The notes under the pieces: generated by a model | The model's database searches: none | Seen by the model: the letters and a program-made list of their open reading frames with translations, nothing else | What the model was told of the DNA's origin: nothing | Translations under genes and position numbers: made by a program | Source: Streptomyces sp. Ru72 | GTDB taxonomy: Bacteria; Actinomycetota; Actinomycetes; Streptomycetales; Streptomycetaceae | Reading direction: 5' to 3' | Assembly (NCBI RefSeq): GCF_002920635.1 | Contig: NZ_PQSR01000030.1 | Location: forward strand, 1 to 64,000 | DNA: 64,000 nt | Part shown: piece after piece, positions 17,447 to 25,574 of the stretch | How the letters are laid out: the number at the start of each line of letters is the position of its first letter | Position numbering within the stretch: position 1 is the first letter of the stretch

Positions 17447-18247
17447 GTGCGGGTGGAGGCAGGGTCGGTGGCCGATTCCTTTACGGCGGAAGGACCGACA
17501 CGACGGATTTTCCGTGCCGAGACGCTGCTGGTGCTGGGCCTCTCGCTCGGGGCGAGCGGGGTCTCCGCGCTGATCAGCTTTGTCGGTTCGGTCACCAAAC
17601 CGGGCGGGCTCAAGGACCAGGCGGCCACCATGAACGCCTCGGCCGCGCCCGGCCGCCCCTGGCTCGATCTCGCCTGGCAGCTCTTCGGGATCGCCACCGC
17701 GCTGGTCCCGGTCGCGCTGGTCGCGCACTTCCTGCTGCGCGAGGGCGCGTCGCTGCGCACGCTCGGCTTCGACCGGAGGAGGCCGTGGCCGGACCTGGGG
17801 CGCGGGGCGGCGATCGCGGCGGTGATCGGCTCCACGGGCATCGCCTTCTACCTGGCCGCCCGGGGGCTGGGCGCCAACCTGACGGTGGTGCCCGAGGCGC
17901 TGCCGAACGTGTGGTGGAAGTTCCCCGTACTGATCCTGTCGGCGGTGCAGAACGCCGTCCTCGAAGAGGTCATCGTCGTCGGCTATCTGCTGCGCCGGCT
18001 GGGCCAGTTGGGCTGGACCCCCGGCACCGCGCTGGTGGCCAGCTCGGTGCTGCGCGGCTCCTACCACCTCTACCAGGGCATCGGCGGCTTCTTCGGCAAC
18101 ATGGTCATGGGCGTGGTCTTCGTCTACCTCTACCGGCGCTGGGGGCGGGTCGGCCCCCTGGTGGTGGCCCACTCACTGCTCGACATCGGGGCGTTCGTGG
18201 GATACGCGCTGCTGGCGGGGAAGGTGGGCTGGCTGCCCACGGCGTGA
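17447..18247 (+). CDS. CPBP (CAAX/Abi-type) intramembrane metalloprotease
   Basis: A 266-residue multi-pass membrane protein with about seven hydrophobic helices. The CPBP glutamate motif EEVIVVGYLLRRL and the histidine motif SYHLYQGIGGFFGNMVMG are both present, so the metal-binding active site looks intact. The family includes CAAX prenyl proteases and bacteriocin self-immunity proteins; the substrate here is unknown. GTG 17447 has GGAGG at 17438-17442; GTG 17453 and ATG 17411 are alternatives. Confidence 0.87.
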   Translation: MRVEAGSVADSFTAEGPTRRIFRAETLLVLGLSLGASGVSALISFVGSVTKPGGLKDQAATMNASAAPGRPWLDLAWQLFGIATALVPVALVAHFLLREGASLRTLGFDRRRPWPDLGRGAAIAAVIGSTGIAFYLAARGLGANLTVVPEALPNVWWKFPVLILSAVQNAVLEEVIVVGYLLRRLGQLGWTPGTALVASSVLRGSYHLYQGIGGFFGNMVMGVVFVYLYRRWGRVGPLVVAHSLLDIGAFVGYALLAGKVGWLPTA

Positions 18248-18258
18248 ACGGGCCGGAC

Positions 18259-18287
18259 AGGGGCGCACCAGGGCGTGGCGCGCCCCT
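18259..18287. terminator. Shared terminator between convergent genes
   Basis: AGGGGCGC (18259-18266) and GCGCCCCT (18280-18287) form a perfect stem between the CPBP gene and the PhzF-like gene. Confidence 0.6.
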
Positions 18288-18297
18288 TGGTGTCCCG

Positions 18298-19107
18298 TTA
18301 CGCGAGCAGTTCGCCCTCGATGACGGTGACCGCGTGGCCGGTGAGCAGGGTGCGGTCGCCGCGGAGCTCGGTGCGGACGCGGCCGGAGCGCGCGGAGGCC
18401 TGCAGCCCGGTGAGGTCGGGGCGGCCGAGGCGCTCGGACCAGTAGGGCGCGAGGGCGGTGTGGGCGCTGCCGGTGACGGGGTCCTCGTCGATGCCGACGT
18501 TCGGGAAGAAGCAGCGCGAGACGAAGTCGTACCCGCGGGAGGGATCCTCGGCGCGGGCGGTTGCGATGATGCCCCGCGGTGAGTGGCGGGCGAGGGCCCG
18601 GAGGTCCGGGGTGAGGCCGAGGACCGTCTTCTCGTCGGCGAGCTCGAGGACCAGGTCACCGACGCCCGGCCCGGTGTCGACGGCGGTGCGGGGCTGTGCG
18701 CCGAGGGCCTCGGCCACGCCGTCGGGGATCTCGACGCGGGTGAGCGGCGCGGTGGGGAAGTCCAGCGTGACCGAACCGTCCTCGTGCGGCGCGGCGCTCA
18801 GGACGCCGCTGCGGGTGGCGAATCGAACGGGGCCCTCGTGGGCGCCCGTGGTGTGCAGGACGTGGGCGGTCGCCAGGGTCGCGTGGCCGCACAGGGCCAC
18901 CTCGGTGGTGGGGGTGAACCAGCGCAACGCCCAGTCCGCCTCGCCTGCGTCGGGCAGAGGGTGTGCGAAGGCGGTCTCGGCGTGGTTGACCTCGCGGGCC
19001 ACGTTCTGGAGCCAGTCGTCGTCCGGGAAGGAGTCGAGGAGGAGGACGCCGGCCGGGTTGCCGGCGAAGGGGCGGTCGGTGAAGGCGTCGACGATACGAA
19101 TCCGCAT
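18298..19107 (-). CDS. PhzF-family isomerase-like protein
   Basis: A 269-residue member of the PhzF/diaminopimelate epimerase fold. Typical features are the opening IRIVDAFTDRPFAGNPAGV, the catalytic glutamate in NHAETAF, CGHATLATAHVL, and the C-terminal DEDPVTGSAHTALAPYW loop. PhzF isomerises an intermediate in phenazine synthesis. No other phenazine genes are present here, so this is more likely one of the many stand-alone homologues of unknown substrate. Confidence 0.9.
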   Translation of the reverse strand: MRIRIVDAFTDRPFAGNPAGVLLLDSFPDDDWLQNVAREVNHAETAFAHPLPDAGEADWALRWFTPTTEVALCGHATLATAHVLHTTGAHEGPVRFATRSGVLSAAPHEDGSVTLDFPTAPLTRVEIPDGVAEALGAQPRTAVDTGPGVGDLVLELADEKTVLGLTPDLRALARHSPRGIIATARAEDPSRGYDFVSRCFFPNVGIDEDPVTGSAHTALAPYWSERLGRPDLTGLQASARSGRVRTELRGDRTLLTGHAVTVIEGELLA

Positions 19108-19244
19108 GGGCCGACGCTAGAGGCCCTTGGCCGGGGAGGGCCAAGGCCAATTCGGGGCGGCTGGACTGGTGTCGACGGCTGCGGGCTGTTGTCGGTGAGG
19201 GCGGCGAGCGATGGTCTCCATCACCGCCTGCGATCGGGGCGACC

Positions 19245-20141
19245 TCACTCCATCGACTCCAGAATGCGGTCGAGTGTCCGGCGCCCCATTCCGCTCATCG
19301 TCGGATTGCTCTCGGCGTAGTACCAGACGACGCCCATCGCCTGTTCGAACGCCCATGCCTTGCCGCGCTCCCACTCCAGATCGTCACAGACCAGTGTGCG
19401 GCGGAGCACTTCCCGCGGGCCCGACTCCAACAGGTGCCAGGCACCGACCAGATCCAGCGCGGGGTCGGCCGGGCCGAAGCCGCCGGTGTCGAGTACGCCG
19501 CCGAGCCGGTCCCCCGCGACCAGTACGTTGCCGGGAATCAGGTCACCATGGCTCATCACGTCGGCACCCGTGCGTGGCAACTCCCGGAAACAGCTCCACA
19601 CCTGGCGCAGCCGGGGCACGTCGAGCAGCCCCTCACTCTCCTCGAAGCACTTCGCCATCCAATCGTCGTGGTGAGCGAGAACGCCGCCACGGCCCTCGCC
19701 GCTGAAAAGCCGCCCCCGCGTCTCGGACTCCCGCAGAACTGCGATGAAGGCCGCAAGGTCCTCGGCAAAAGCATCCGACCCACTGGGGTCGGCATCGAAG
19801 GCGACCGTTCCCGGCAGCCACGTCTGGACCGACCACGGCATGGGGTAACCCGCTCCGGGCTTTCCCAAGGCGACGGGTTCCGGGACGGGGAACCGAGACA
19901 CCTGTGCCAGCTCCGCGCTCGCCCGGGCTTCCTGCTCCAGAACCGCCAGAGCCTCGGCAGGATCGGCCAGACGCAGGGGGAAACGCGCAGAGAGGTCGTT
20001 CCCGATACGGAAGATGGCGTTGACCGTCCCGGTCGACGACAGGAGTCGGATCGCCTTGCCGCTCCACTGAGGGAACTGTTCTCGGATCAAGGTCGCGACG
20101 ATTTCGGTGGTCACGTCCACTTGGTCATCGTGCATGGTCAT
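19245..20141 (-). CDS. Aminoglycoside phosphotransferase-family (APH-like) kinase
   Basis: A 298-residue small-molecule kinase fold. The catalytic loop HGDLIPGNVL and the metal motif DTGGFGPADPALDL are intact, and a hydrophobic P-loop-like N-lobe precedes them. The family contains antibiotic kinases but also kinases of sugars, choline and macrolides; nothing here proves resistance. ATG 20141 is chosen because GGAGGGG precedes it at nine bases; an upstream GTG (20159) overlaps that ribosome site. It is flanked upstream by the low-GC repeat-bearing region. Confidence 0.85.
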   Translation of the reverse strand: MTMHDDQVDVTTEIVATLIREQFPQWSGKAIRLLSSTGTVNAIFRIGNDLSARFPLRLADPAEALAVLEQEARASAELAQVSRFPVPEPVALGKPGAGYPMPWSVQTWLPGTVAFDADPSGSDAFAEDLAAFIAVLRESETRGRLFSGEGRGGVLAHHDDWMAKCFEESEGLLDVPRLRQVWSCFRELPRTGADVMSHGDLIPGNVLVAGDRLGGVLDTGGFGPADPALDLVGAWHLLESGPREVLRRTLVCDDLEWERGKAWAFEQAMGVVWYYAESNPTMSGMGRRTLDRILESME

Positions 20142-20159
20142 GCGCGCAGGCCCCTCCAC

Positions 20160-20582
20160 TGGTCCAGTTCGAAACGCCGGAAGCAGACCCGATCAACTGA
20201 GACGACAGCCAGTATTCCTGCGTCAGGGCCCGGATCAACTGAGATTTCTCGGCCACCCGAGTGCCTGAACCGTTCTGCTCGCCCAGGTCACAGCCGCGGC
20301 TTCGGACCAGATCACTTGAGACGGACAGATCCGGTTCGCGGGCGTCGGCGATGTCGTGAGTGGTCCAGCAGGCCGCGGGCGTGGTGATGCCTGCGGCGTG
20401 GGTGCAACGGCGGCAGGCGGGGCGCTGGATGTCGGTGCGCAAGCCTGCGCGCGGACGGCCGATGGTGCCGGCTTGTCCGCTTTCGAAGTCCATCGGCAGC
20501 AGTCGGTCCCGTTCCAGCCAGGGCTCGAAGCCGACCCGGAAAGTGACGCTCACCGCGCGACCTTCAGAGCTTCGGCAGGGCC
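20160..20582. other. Atypical intergenic segment with direct repeats and possible gene remnant
   Basis: The 5' half (20160-20330) is poorer in GC than its neighbours. It holds GATCAACTGAGA at 20191-20202 and 20233-20244, and GATCACTTGAGA at 20310-20321. From 20340 to 20540 the minus strand has good Streptomyces codon bias and reads through an RPACRRC-containing peptide, but without a convincing start or stop. I read it as a decayed gene or insertion remnant rather than a functional gene. Confidence 0.4.
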
Positions 20583-20611
20583 TTGTCACCCGAACAGTCC
20601 CGATATATCGT
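20583..20611 (+). promoter_or_regulatory. PadR promoter with overlapping palindrome
   Basis: TTGTCA (20583-20588), 17 bases, TATCGT (20606-20611). The perfect palindrome CGATATATCG (20601-20610) lies over the -10 element, the expected position for autorepression by the PadR protein. Confidence 0.55.
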
Positions 20612-20653
20612 TGAGGCATCGCGACAGATCAACGAACGAATGGAGTGGTGGGG

Positions 20654-21301
20654 ATGCGTTCCCATGGACAGGACTTCGGATACGAGCGACACGGACACCA
20701 CGGCGGCCCCGGTCGCCACATGGGGGGCGGGTTCGACGGCCGGCGCGGAGCCTTCGGGCCCTTCGGGCCGGGCGGACCCGGTGGCCCCGGCTTCGGCGGA
20801 CCGGGCTTCTTCGGTCCGGGCGGCCCCTGGGGCGGGCGCGGCCGGGGCGGACCGCGGGGCAGGGCGCGCCGCGGCGACGTACGCGCGTCGATCCTGGCTC
20901 TTCTCAAGGACCGGCCCATGCACGGCTACGAGATGATCCAGGAGATCGCCGAGCGCAGCGGCGGGGCGTGGAAGCCCAGCCCGGGCTCGGTCTACCCGAC
21001 CCTCCAACTGCTGGAGGACGAGGGCCTGATCACCAGTGAGAGCGAGGGGGGCAAGAAGCTCTTCTCTCTCACCGAGCCGGGTCGCGCCGCGGCCGACGAA
21101 GGCCCCGACGCCCCCTGGGAGGAGGCCTCGCGCGGTGTCGACTGGGAGGCGCTGCACGAGATCCGGCAGGCCGGCGTCGGTCTGATGGAGGCGTTCGGCC
21201 AGGTCTGGAAGACGGGCGACAAGGACCAGCGCGACAAGGCCCTCGCGGTCATCAACGAGGCCCGCAAGAAGCTGTACCTGATCCTCGCCGACGAGCACTG
21301 A
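20654..21301 (+). CDS. PadR-family regulator with Gly/Phe/Pro-rich N-terminus
   Basis: A 215-residue regulator. Residues 1-75 are a low-complexity tract rich in Gly, Phe, Pro, His and Arg (repeated GPGG, GFGG and RGRGG). The PadR winged helix follows (DVRASILALLKDRPMHGYEMIQEI, then KPSPGSVYPTLQLLEDEGLI), then a helical dimerisation tail. PadR proteins usually repress adjacent transporter or efflux genes and themselves. ATG 20654 follows GGAG at 20642-20645. No transporter is adjacent, so the target is unclear. Confidence 0.87.
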   Translation: MRSHGQDFGYERHGHHGGPGRHMGGGFDGRRGAFGPFGPGGPGGPGFGGPGFFGPGGPWGGRGRGGPRGRARRGDVRASILALLKDRPMHGYEMIQEIAERSGGAWKPSPGSVYPTLQLLEDEGLITSESEGGKKLFSLTEPGRAAADEGPDAPWEEASRGVDWEALHEIRQAGVGLMEAFGQVWKTGDKDQRDKALAVINEARKKLYLILADEH

Positions 21302-21315
21302 CGGCGCGGTGAGGT

Positions 21316-21353
21316 GAGGGCGCCCCGCGGCACCGCGTCCGCGGGGCGCCCTC
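21316..21353. terminator. Strong bidirectional terminator
   Basis: A perfect 15-bp stem (21316-21330 with 21339-21353) and an eight-base loop lie between the convergent PadR and SRPBCC genes. Confidence 0.8.
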
Positions 21354-21371
21354 GCGTCGGCGTACGTACCG

Positions 21372-21800
21372 TCAGGACACCAGTGCGCCAAGCCTGCGCA
21401 GCGACTCGTTCAGCGCGGCCGTCGCCGAGTCCTTCAGCTTGCCCGCCATGAGGGACACCGCCGCGCCGGTGAACTCCCCGTCGATCCGCACCGAGGTGGC
21501 TTCGCCGTCGGGTGTCGGCGTGTAACGGGTGGCGAGGTCCACGGCCATCGGGCCCTTGCCGCGGATGGACAGCACGCGCCCCGGGCGCAGTTCGTCGATG
21601 GTCCAGGTGACCTCGGCCGGGAAGCCCATCAGCTTCATGTTCTCCCCGAAGGTCCCGCCCACCGCGAGGGTTTCGGGGCCGCCCTTCGGGAAGCCGGTGT
21701 GGGTCGCGTTCCACTCGCCGTACGCCGACCAGTCCGTGAGGGCGGCCCAGACCTTCTCGGCGGGGGCCTCGATGCGAGCTTCCGCACTGACTTCGGCCAT
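21372..21800 (-). CDS. SRPBCC (START-like) family protein
   Basis: A 142-residue protein of the polyketide cyclase/SRPBCC fold. It opens AEVSAEARIEAPAEKVWAALTDWSAYGEWN, the usual first strand and helix, then alternates strand segments and closes with a long C-terminal helix (SLMAGKLKDSATAALNESLRRL). Such proteins bind hydrophobic ligands; similar short ones are often annotated as Rv0910-type toxins, which I cannot support here because no antitoxin gene is adjacent. ATG 21800 follows AAGGGGTGG. Confidence 0.8.
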   Translation of the reverse strand: MAEVSAEARIEAPAEKVWAALTDWSAYGEWNATHTGFPKGGPETLAVGGTFGENMKLMGFPAEVTWTIDELRPGRVLSIRGKGPMAVDLATRYTPTPDGEATSVRIDGEFTGAAVSLMAGKLKDSATAALNESLRRLGALVS

Positions 21801-22070
21801 GCGACCACCCCTTCGCGTCGGCTGCCGCGCCGCGCGCAGCTGTGGTGTCGCGGAACGCAGCCGCAGGGTTCGCAACATTCAAACTGATGAACAGTCAGAA
21901 ATGGCAGGCGCCCGTCCAGCGCCGGCCGCGGGCCGGGCGACGCGCGGTCCCCGAGCGGAGAGGGCGCGATGTCATCCGCAAGGAGGAGAACCGGGTCGGC
22001 CATGCCCAACCTGTGTCGGACGCGAACATGCTGCCCGCCGAGGATGACTCGGACCGCTGGGGCTGATGGG

Positions 22071-22613
22071 GTGGGGGACGTGCCACCCCGTCATGTCCAG
22101 CGACCGGCCGCGGAACGCGGCACGCACCAGTCCCACCTCGATGCCAGGGTCTCCTTGGAGCTGGCAGCGGTGCTTTCCGGCGCCCGCAGGAGGGCGCTGC
22201 GTGACGGTGACCGGGAGATCGACACCGCCCACCTGCTGCACACGCTGCTGGAGTCCGACCCCGAGGTGCGCGCCGTCTTCGACGGGCCGCAGGTCGCCCG
22301 GCTGCTCGGCTATCTCGTCCAGCGCGCCATCGGCTACGGCCTGCGCTGGCAGGCCACCGTCGAGGACTCGGGCGCGGTACCCGTGCTGAAGGAGCCGGAC
22401 GGCTGGTCGCCCGCCGCGGCCACCGCCCTGGGGGCGGCGTACGGGCGCGCCGCCGGTCGCGGCGACGCACACGCGCGCGGGCTCGACCTGCTCGCGGCGA
22501 TGGTCGCGGACCCCGAGTCACGCGCCGTCGAGGTCCTCGGCCGCGCGGGCGTCGACGTGAGAGTGCTCGCGGACCGGATCGAGGCGGCGGGCGCGGTTCC
22601 GTCCAGCCGTTGA
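22071..22613 (+). CDS. Clp N-terminal-domain protein
   Basis: About 180 residues with the double four-helix repeat seen at the N-terminus of ClpA and ClpC (LELAAVLSGARRRALRDGDREIDTAHLLHTLLE, then AAATALGAAYGRAAGRGDAHARGLDLLAAM). There is no AAA+ module, so it may bind substrates or act as an adaptor for a Clp protease. The start is uncertain: GTG 22071 is the first just before the conserved part, while ATG 22002 with AAGGAGG 14 bases upstream would add a cysteine-rich, unlikely leader. Confidence 0.75.
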   Translation: MGDVPPRHVQRPAAERGTHQSHLDARVSLELAAVLSGARRRALRDGDREIDTAHLLHTLLESDPEVRAVFDGPQVARLLGYLVQRAIGYGLRWQATVEDSGAVPVLKEPDGWSPAAATALGAAYGRAAGRGDAHARGLDLLAAMVADPESRAVEVLGRAGVDVRVLADRIEAAGAVPSSR

Positions 22614-22659
22614 GACAGGAGCTATTGATGGTGACGCTCATGTCGTCTCCTGCCATCAT

Positions 22660-23664
22660 GTGCCGGTGCATACGTCTCAGGGCAGTCAGGGCAACCGTGG
22701 CAGAGGCATCGGGCTGGGGCTCGCGCTCGCGTCGGCGGTCGCCTTCGGTGGATCGGGTGTCGCGGCCAAGCCGCTGATCCAGGCGGGGCTCGACCCTCTG
22801 CATGTGGTGTGGCTGCGGGTCACGGGCGCCGCGCTCGTGATGCTGCCGCTCGCCGTACGCCACCGCGCCCTGCTGCGCCGCCGCCCCGCCCTGCTCGCCG
22901 GATTCGGACTGCTCGCCGTCGCCGGCGTCCAGGCCTGCTACTTCGCCGCGCTGTCCCGCATACCCGTCGGTGTCGCCCTGCTCATCGAGTACCTGGCGCC
23001 CGCGCTCGTCCTCGGCTGGGTGCGCCTCGTGCAGCGGCGGCCGGTGACGCGTGCCGCGGCGGTCGGTGTGGCCCTCGCGGTCGGCGGGCTCGCCTGCGTC
23101 GTCGAGGTGTGGTCGGGGCTGGGCTTCGACCCGCTCGGGATACTGCTCGCGCTCGGCGCCGCCTGTTGCCAGGTCGGCTACTTCGTCCTGTCCGACCAGG
23201 GCAGCGAGGCGGGCGACGAGGCCCCCGACCCGCTCGGCGTCATCGCGTACGGACTGCTCGTCGGTGCCGCCGTGCTCACTGTTCTGGCCCGTCCCTGGAC
23301 GATGGACTGGCCGGTGCTCACCGGCACCGCGGACATGAACGGCACGCGCGTCCCGGCCGTCCTCCTCCTGGCCTGGATCGTGCTGATCGCCACGGTCCTC
23401 GCCTACGTCACCGGCGTGCTGTCCGTGCGCCGGCTCTCGCCCCAGGTCGCCGGCGTCGTGGCCTGCCTCGAAGCGGTCATCGCCACCGTCCTGGCCTGGG
23501 TGCTGCTCGGCGAGCACCTCTCGGCCCCGCAGATCATCGGCGGTGCGGTGGTCCTGGTGGGCGCGTTCATCGCCCAGTCCTCCGCGCCCGCGCGCGGCTC
23601 CGACGAGCCGATCGCGAGCGCCGGCGACGAAAGGGAGTTGTCCGCCCGCAAAGCCGCCGCCTAG
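22660..23664 (+). CDS. EamA (DMT) family transporter
   Basis: A 334-residue inner-membrane transporter of the drug/metabolite superfamily, built from two EamA repeats (about residues 13-150 and 165-310) with ten predicted helices. Typical segments are VAFGGSGVAAKPLIQAGLDPLHVVWLR and the second-repeat LEAVIATVLAWVLLGEHL. It probably exports an amino acid or similar metabolite. GTG 22660 or 22666 starts the protein and no clear ribosome site is visible. A paralogous transporter follows. Confidence 0.9.
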   Translation: MPVHTSQGSQGNRGRGIGLGLALASAVAFGGSGVAAKPLIQAGLDPLHVVWLRVTGAALVMLPLAVRHRALLRRRPALLAGFGLLAVAGVQACYFAALSRIPVGVALLIEYLAPALVLGWVRLVQRRPVTRAAAVGVALAVGGLACVVEVWSGLGFDPLGILLALGAACCQVGYFVLSDQGSEAGDEAPDPLGVIAYGLLVGAAVLTVLARPWTMDWPVLTGTADMNGTRVPAVLLLAWIVLIATVLAYVTGVLSVRRLSPQVAGVVACLEAVIATVLAWVLLGEHLSAPQIIGGAVVLVGAFIAQSSAPARGSDEPIASAGDERELSARKAAA

Positions 23665-23667
23665 GGT
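23638..23667 (+). promoter_or_regulatory. Promoter of the EamA leader transcript
   Basis: TTGTCC (23638-23643), 18 bases, TAGGGT (23662-23667), lying over the end of the preceding gene. Transcription would start about 23674, at the ATG of the micro-ORF. Confidence 0.6.
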
Positions 23668-23674
23668 ACGGATC

Positions 23675-23716
23675 ATGCATTCGGACGCGCTCGTTCTTCC
23701 GCCTCCGGCCGCCTGA
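23675..23716 (+). CDS. Leaderless 13-residue micro-ORF before EamA gene
   Basis: The peptide reads MHSDALVLPPPAA and ends at TGA 23714-23716. Its ATG lies eight bases after a good -10 element, so it would be translated without a ribosome binding site. The PPP run is a known kind of ribosome stall sequence. It precedes two hairpins, which suggests a leader peptide; expression is inferred. Confidence 0.45.
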   Translation: MHSDALVLPPPAA

Positions 23717-23735
23717 GGCGGGCCCTCCGGAAACC

Positions 23736-23826
23736 GCGCCCGGCGAATCGCCGGGCGCAGCGGTGTGCTGCCCGCAGAAGAAGTCCACGGACCCGGCGCA
23801 TGACGGGTCCCCCGCCGAACTTCTGC
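23736..23826 (+). promoter_or_regulatory. Structured 5' leader of EamA gene
   Basis: Hairpin 1 is a perfect inverted repeat of GCGCCCGGCGA with a one-base centre (23736-23758). Element 2 is nested: GCAGAAG (23774-23780) with CTTCTGC (23820-23826), enclosing GGACCC (23789-23794) with GGGTCC (23805-23810). Together with the micro-ORF they could form an attenuator or ligand-binding switch. It does not match a riboswitch class that I recognise. Confidence 0.5.
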
Positions 23827-23845
23827 ACCTCTGCGGAGACAACTC

Positions 23846-24799
23846 GTGTCGAATGCTGCCTCCGGCCTGCCCGTCGGGCGAGGCCTTCTCTACCTGATCG
23901 TCGCCGGTACCGCCTGGGGTACCGCGGGCGCGGCCGCATCCCTGGTCTACCGGACCAGTGATATGGGCCCCGTCGCCCTGTCCTTCTGGCGCTGCGCGGC
24001 CGGGCTCGTGCTGCTGGTCGCCGCCCGCCTGATGCGCCCGCATGCCGCCCGCACCGCCGCACCTGGGCCGCTCGGCCGCAGGGCGCTGCGCGCCTGTGCC
24101 ATCGGGCTGGGGCTCGCCGTCTTCCAGACCGCCTACTTCTCGGCCGTCTCCGCCACCGGGCTCGCGGTGGCGACCGTCGTCACCCTCGGTGCCGGGCCCG
24201 TCCTGATCGCCCTCGGCGCCCGCCTCACCCTGGGGGAGCGGCTCGGAGGCGGCGGGGCGGCCGCCGTCGCCGGGGCGCTCGCCGGGCTGGGGGTGCTCGT
24301 GCTCGGCGGTGGTGGCGCGACCGTGCGCCCGTGGGGCGTGCTGCTTGCGGTCGTGTCGGCGGCCGGCTACAGCGTCATGACGCTGCTCACCCGATGGTGG
24401 GGGCGCGACGGCGCGGCCGACGGGTCCGCCACGACCGTGTCGGCGTTCGCGATCACCAGTCTGTGCCTGCTGCCGTTCGCACTGGACGAGGGGCTGCTCC
24501 CGCACGCCGCCCACCCCGCCGTGCTGGCGGGGCTGTTGGCCTATATCGCGGCGGTGCCCACCGCCCTGGCCTACGCCCTCTACTTCGCGGGGGCGGCCGT
24601 CGTACGGTCCGCCACCGTGTCCGTGATCATGCTGCTCGAGCCGGTCGGCGCGGCCGTCCTGGCCATCGCCCTGCTCGGTGAGCGGCTGACGCTCGGGACG
24701 CTCGTGGGCACGGCACTGATGCTCGGCTCGGTCTCGGGGCTCGCGCTCGCGGAGGCACGAAGGGCTCGGGCGCGGCGGGAGGAACCGGTCCTCGTATGA
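23846..24799 (+). CDS. EamA (DMT) family transporter with regulated leader
   Basis: A 317-residue, ten-helix EamA transporter with two repeats (GTAWGTAGAAASLVYRTSDMGPVALSFWRC; LEPVGAAVLAIALLGERL). It probably exports a metabolite or toxic analogue. GTG 23846 follows GGAGAC. The 172-base leader with a micro-ORF and hairpins points to control by attenuation or by a ligand. It is a distant paralogue of the gene just upstream but has its own promoter. Confidence 0.9.
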   Translation: MSNAASGLPVGRGLLYLIVAGTAWGTAGAAASLVYRTSDMGPVALSFWRCAAGLVLLVAARLMRPHAARTAAPGPLGRRALRACAIGLGLAVFQTAYFSAVSATGLAVATVVTLGAGPVLIALGARLTLGERLGGGGAAAVAGALAGLGVLVLGGGGATVRPWGVLLAVVSAAGYSVMTLLTRWWGRDGAADGSATTVSAFAITSLCLLPFALDEGLLPHAAHPAVLAGLLAYIAAVPTALAYALYFAGAAVVRSATVSVIMLLEPVGAAVLAIALLGERLTLGTLVGTALMLGSVSGLALAEARRARARREEPVLV

Positions 24800-24801
24800 C
24801 G

Positions 24802-24851
24802 GGGTGCGGAACCTTGGCGGAGCCCAAGGACTCCGGCAAGGTTCCGCACCC
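24802..24851. terminator. Bidirectional terminator, 15-bp stem
   Basis: A perfect 15-bp inverted repeat (24802-24816 with 24837-24851) has an inner CGGAG/CTCCG stem (24818-24822, 24831-24835). It separates the convergent EamA and flavin-binding genes. Confidence 0.8.
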
Positions 24852-24862
24852 GTACGGCACCC

Positions 24863-25561
24863 TCAGAGGGCCGCCAGGTAGTCCGGCACGCCGGTGCCGG
24901 GTGCCAGTCCGGCGTCCGGGAGCGGGGTCCCGTACTCCCTGCGGACCGGGACCACGCCGGCCCAGTGGGGGAGCGAGAGGTCCTCGGGCTCGTCATTCGC
25001 GCCGCCGGTGCGGAGCTTTGCGGAGACCTCGTCCAGGTCGAGGCGGATCACGGCGGTGGCGGCCAGCTCCTTCTTGTTGGCGGGCCGGGAGTCGTGTGAG
25101 CGGCCCGGCACGACGTGGTCGACCAGCGCGTCCAGGGCCGTCCGCTTCTCCTCGGGGTCCGTGACCTGGTGGGCGATGCCGTGCACGACCACGGAGCGGT
25201 AGTTGATCGAGTGGTGGAAGGCCGAGCGGGCCAGGACCAGGCCGTCGACATGAGTCACCGTCAGGCAGACCGGAAGCCCCGGGTCGGCCTCGCCGGTCAT
25301 GCGCAGCGGGCGCGAGCCGGTCGAACCGTGGACGTACAGCCGTTCGCCGACCCGGCCGTACAGCGTGGGAAGCACGACCGGCGCGCCGTCCCGGACGAAG
25401 CCGAGATGGCAGACGTAGCCGTCGTCGAGTATCGCGTGCACCAGTTCCTTGTCGTACGACGCACGCTCCGCGGAGCGCGTGGGGACGGTGCGGTCGGTCG
25501 GGGTGTAGGCGGCGGGCCGCGGTGTCGGCTGTCGGGTCCCTTGCATGTGCGCCCCCTGCAT
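24863..25561 (-). CDS. Pyridoxamine 5'-phosphate oxidase-like flavin protein
   Basis: A 232-residue split-barrel FMN-binding protein. The conserved core is ASYDKELVHAILDDGYVCHLGFVRDGAPVVLPTLYGRVGERLYVHGSTGSRPLR, then VCLTVTHVDGLVLARSAFHHSINYRSVVVHG. Its function may be a flavin reductase or oxidase; PNPOx-like proteins are often not true PdxH. It is transcribed away from a MocR regulator, a class that uses pyridoxal phosphate, so it may act in B6 metabolism. GGAGG lies six bases before ATG 25561. Confidence 0.85.
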   Translation of the reverse strand: MQGAHMQGTRQPTPRPAAYTPTDRTVPTRSAERASYDKELVHAILDDGYVCHLGFVRDGAPVVLPTLYGRVGERLYVHGSTGSRPLRMTGEADPGLPVCLTVTHVDGLVLARSAFHHSINYRSVVVHGIAHQVTDPEEKRTALDALVDHVVPGRSHDSRPANKKELAATAVIRLDLDEVSAKLRTGGANDEPEDLSLPHWAGVVPVRREYGTPLPDAGLAPGTGVPDYLAAL

Positions 25562-25574
25562 GGTGCGCCTCCAT

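Noticed and set aside
19245..20141. Possible aminoglycoside resistance gene
   Set aside because: Only the broad APH-like kinase fold is supported. Such proteins are common in Streptomyces with diverse or unknown substrates.
20125..20619. 164-codon minus-strand ORF as a real gene
   Set aside because: The start lies in the PadR promoter and the end inside the low-GC repeat segment. Only the middle has coding-like bias, so I treat it as a remnant.
21372..21800. SRPBCC protein as a toxin of a type II toxin-antitoxin pair
   Set aside because: No antitoxin-type gene is adjacent; the convergent neighbour is PadR. The fold alone does not show toxicity.
23660..23720. Resemblance of CTAGGGTACGG before EamA gene to a ykkC (guanidine) riboswitch start
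   Set aside because: The rest of the ykkC consensus, including the GGTCCGAGAG and ACGCGG-type blocks, is absent. TAGGGT is better explained as a -10 element.
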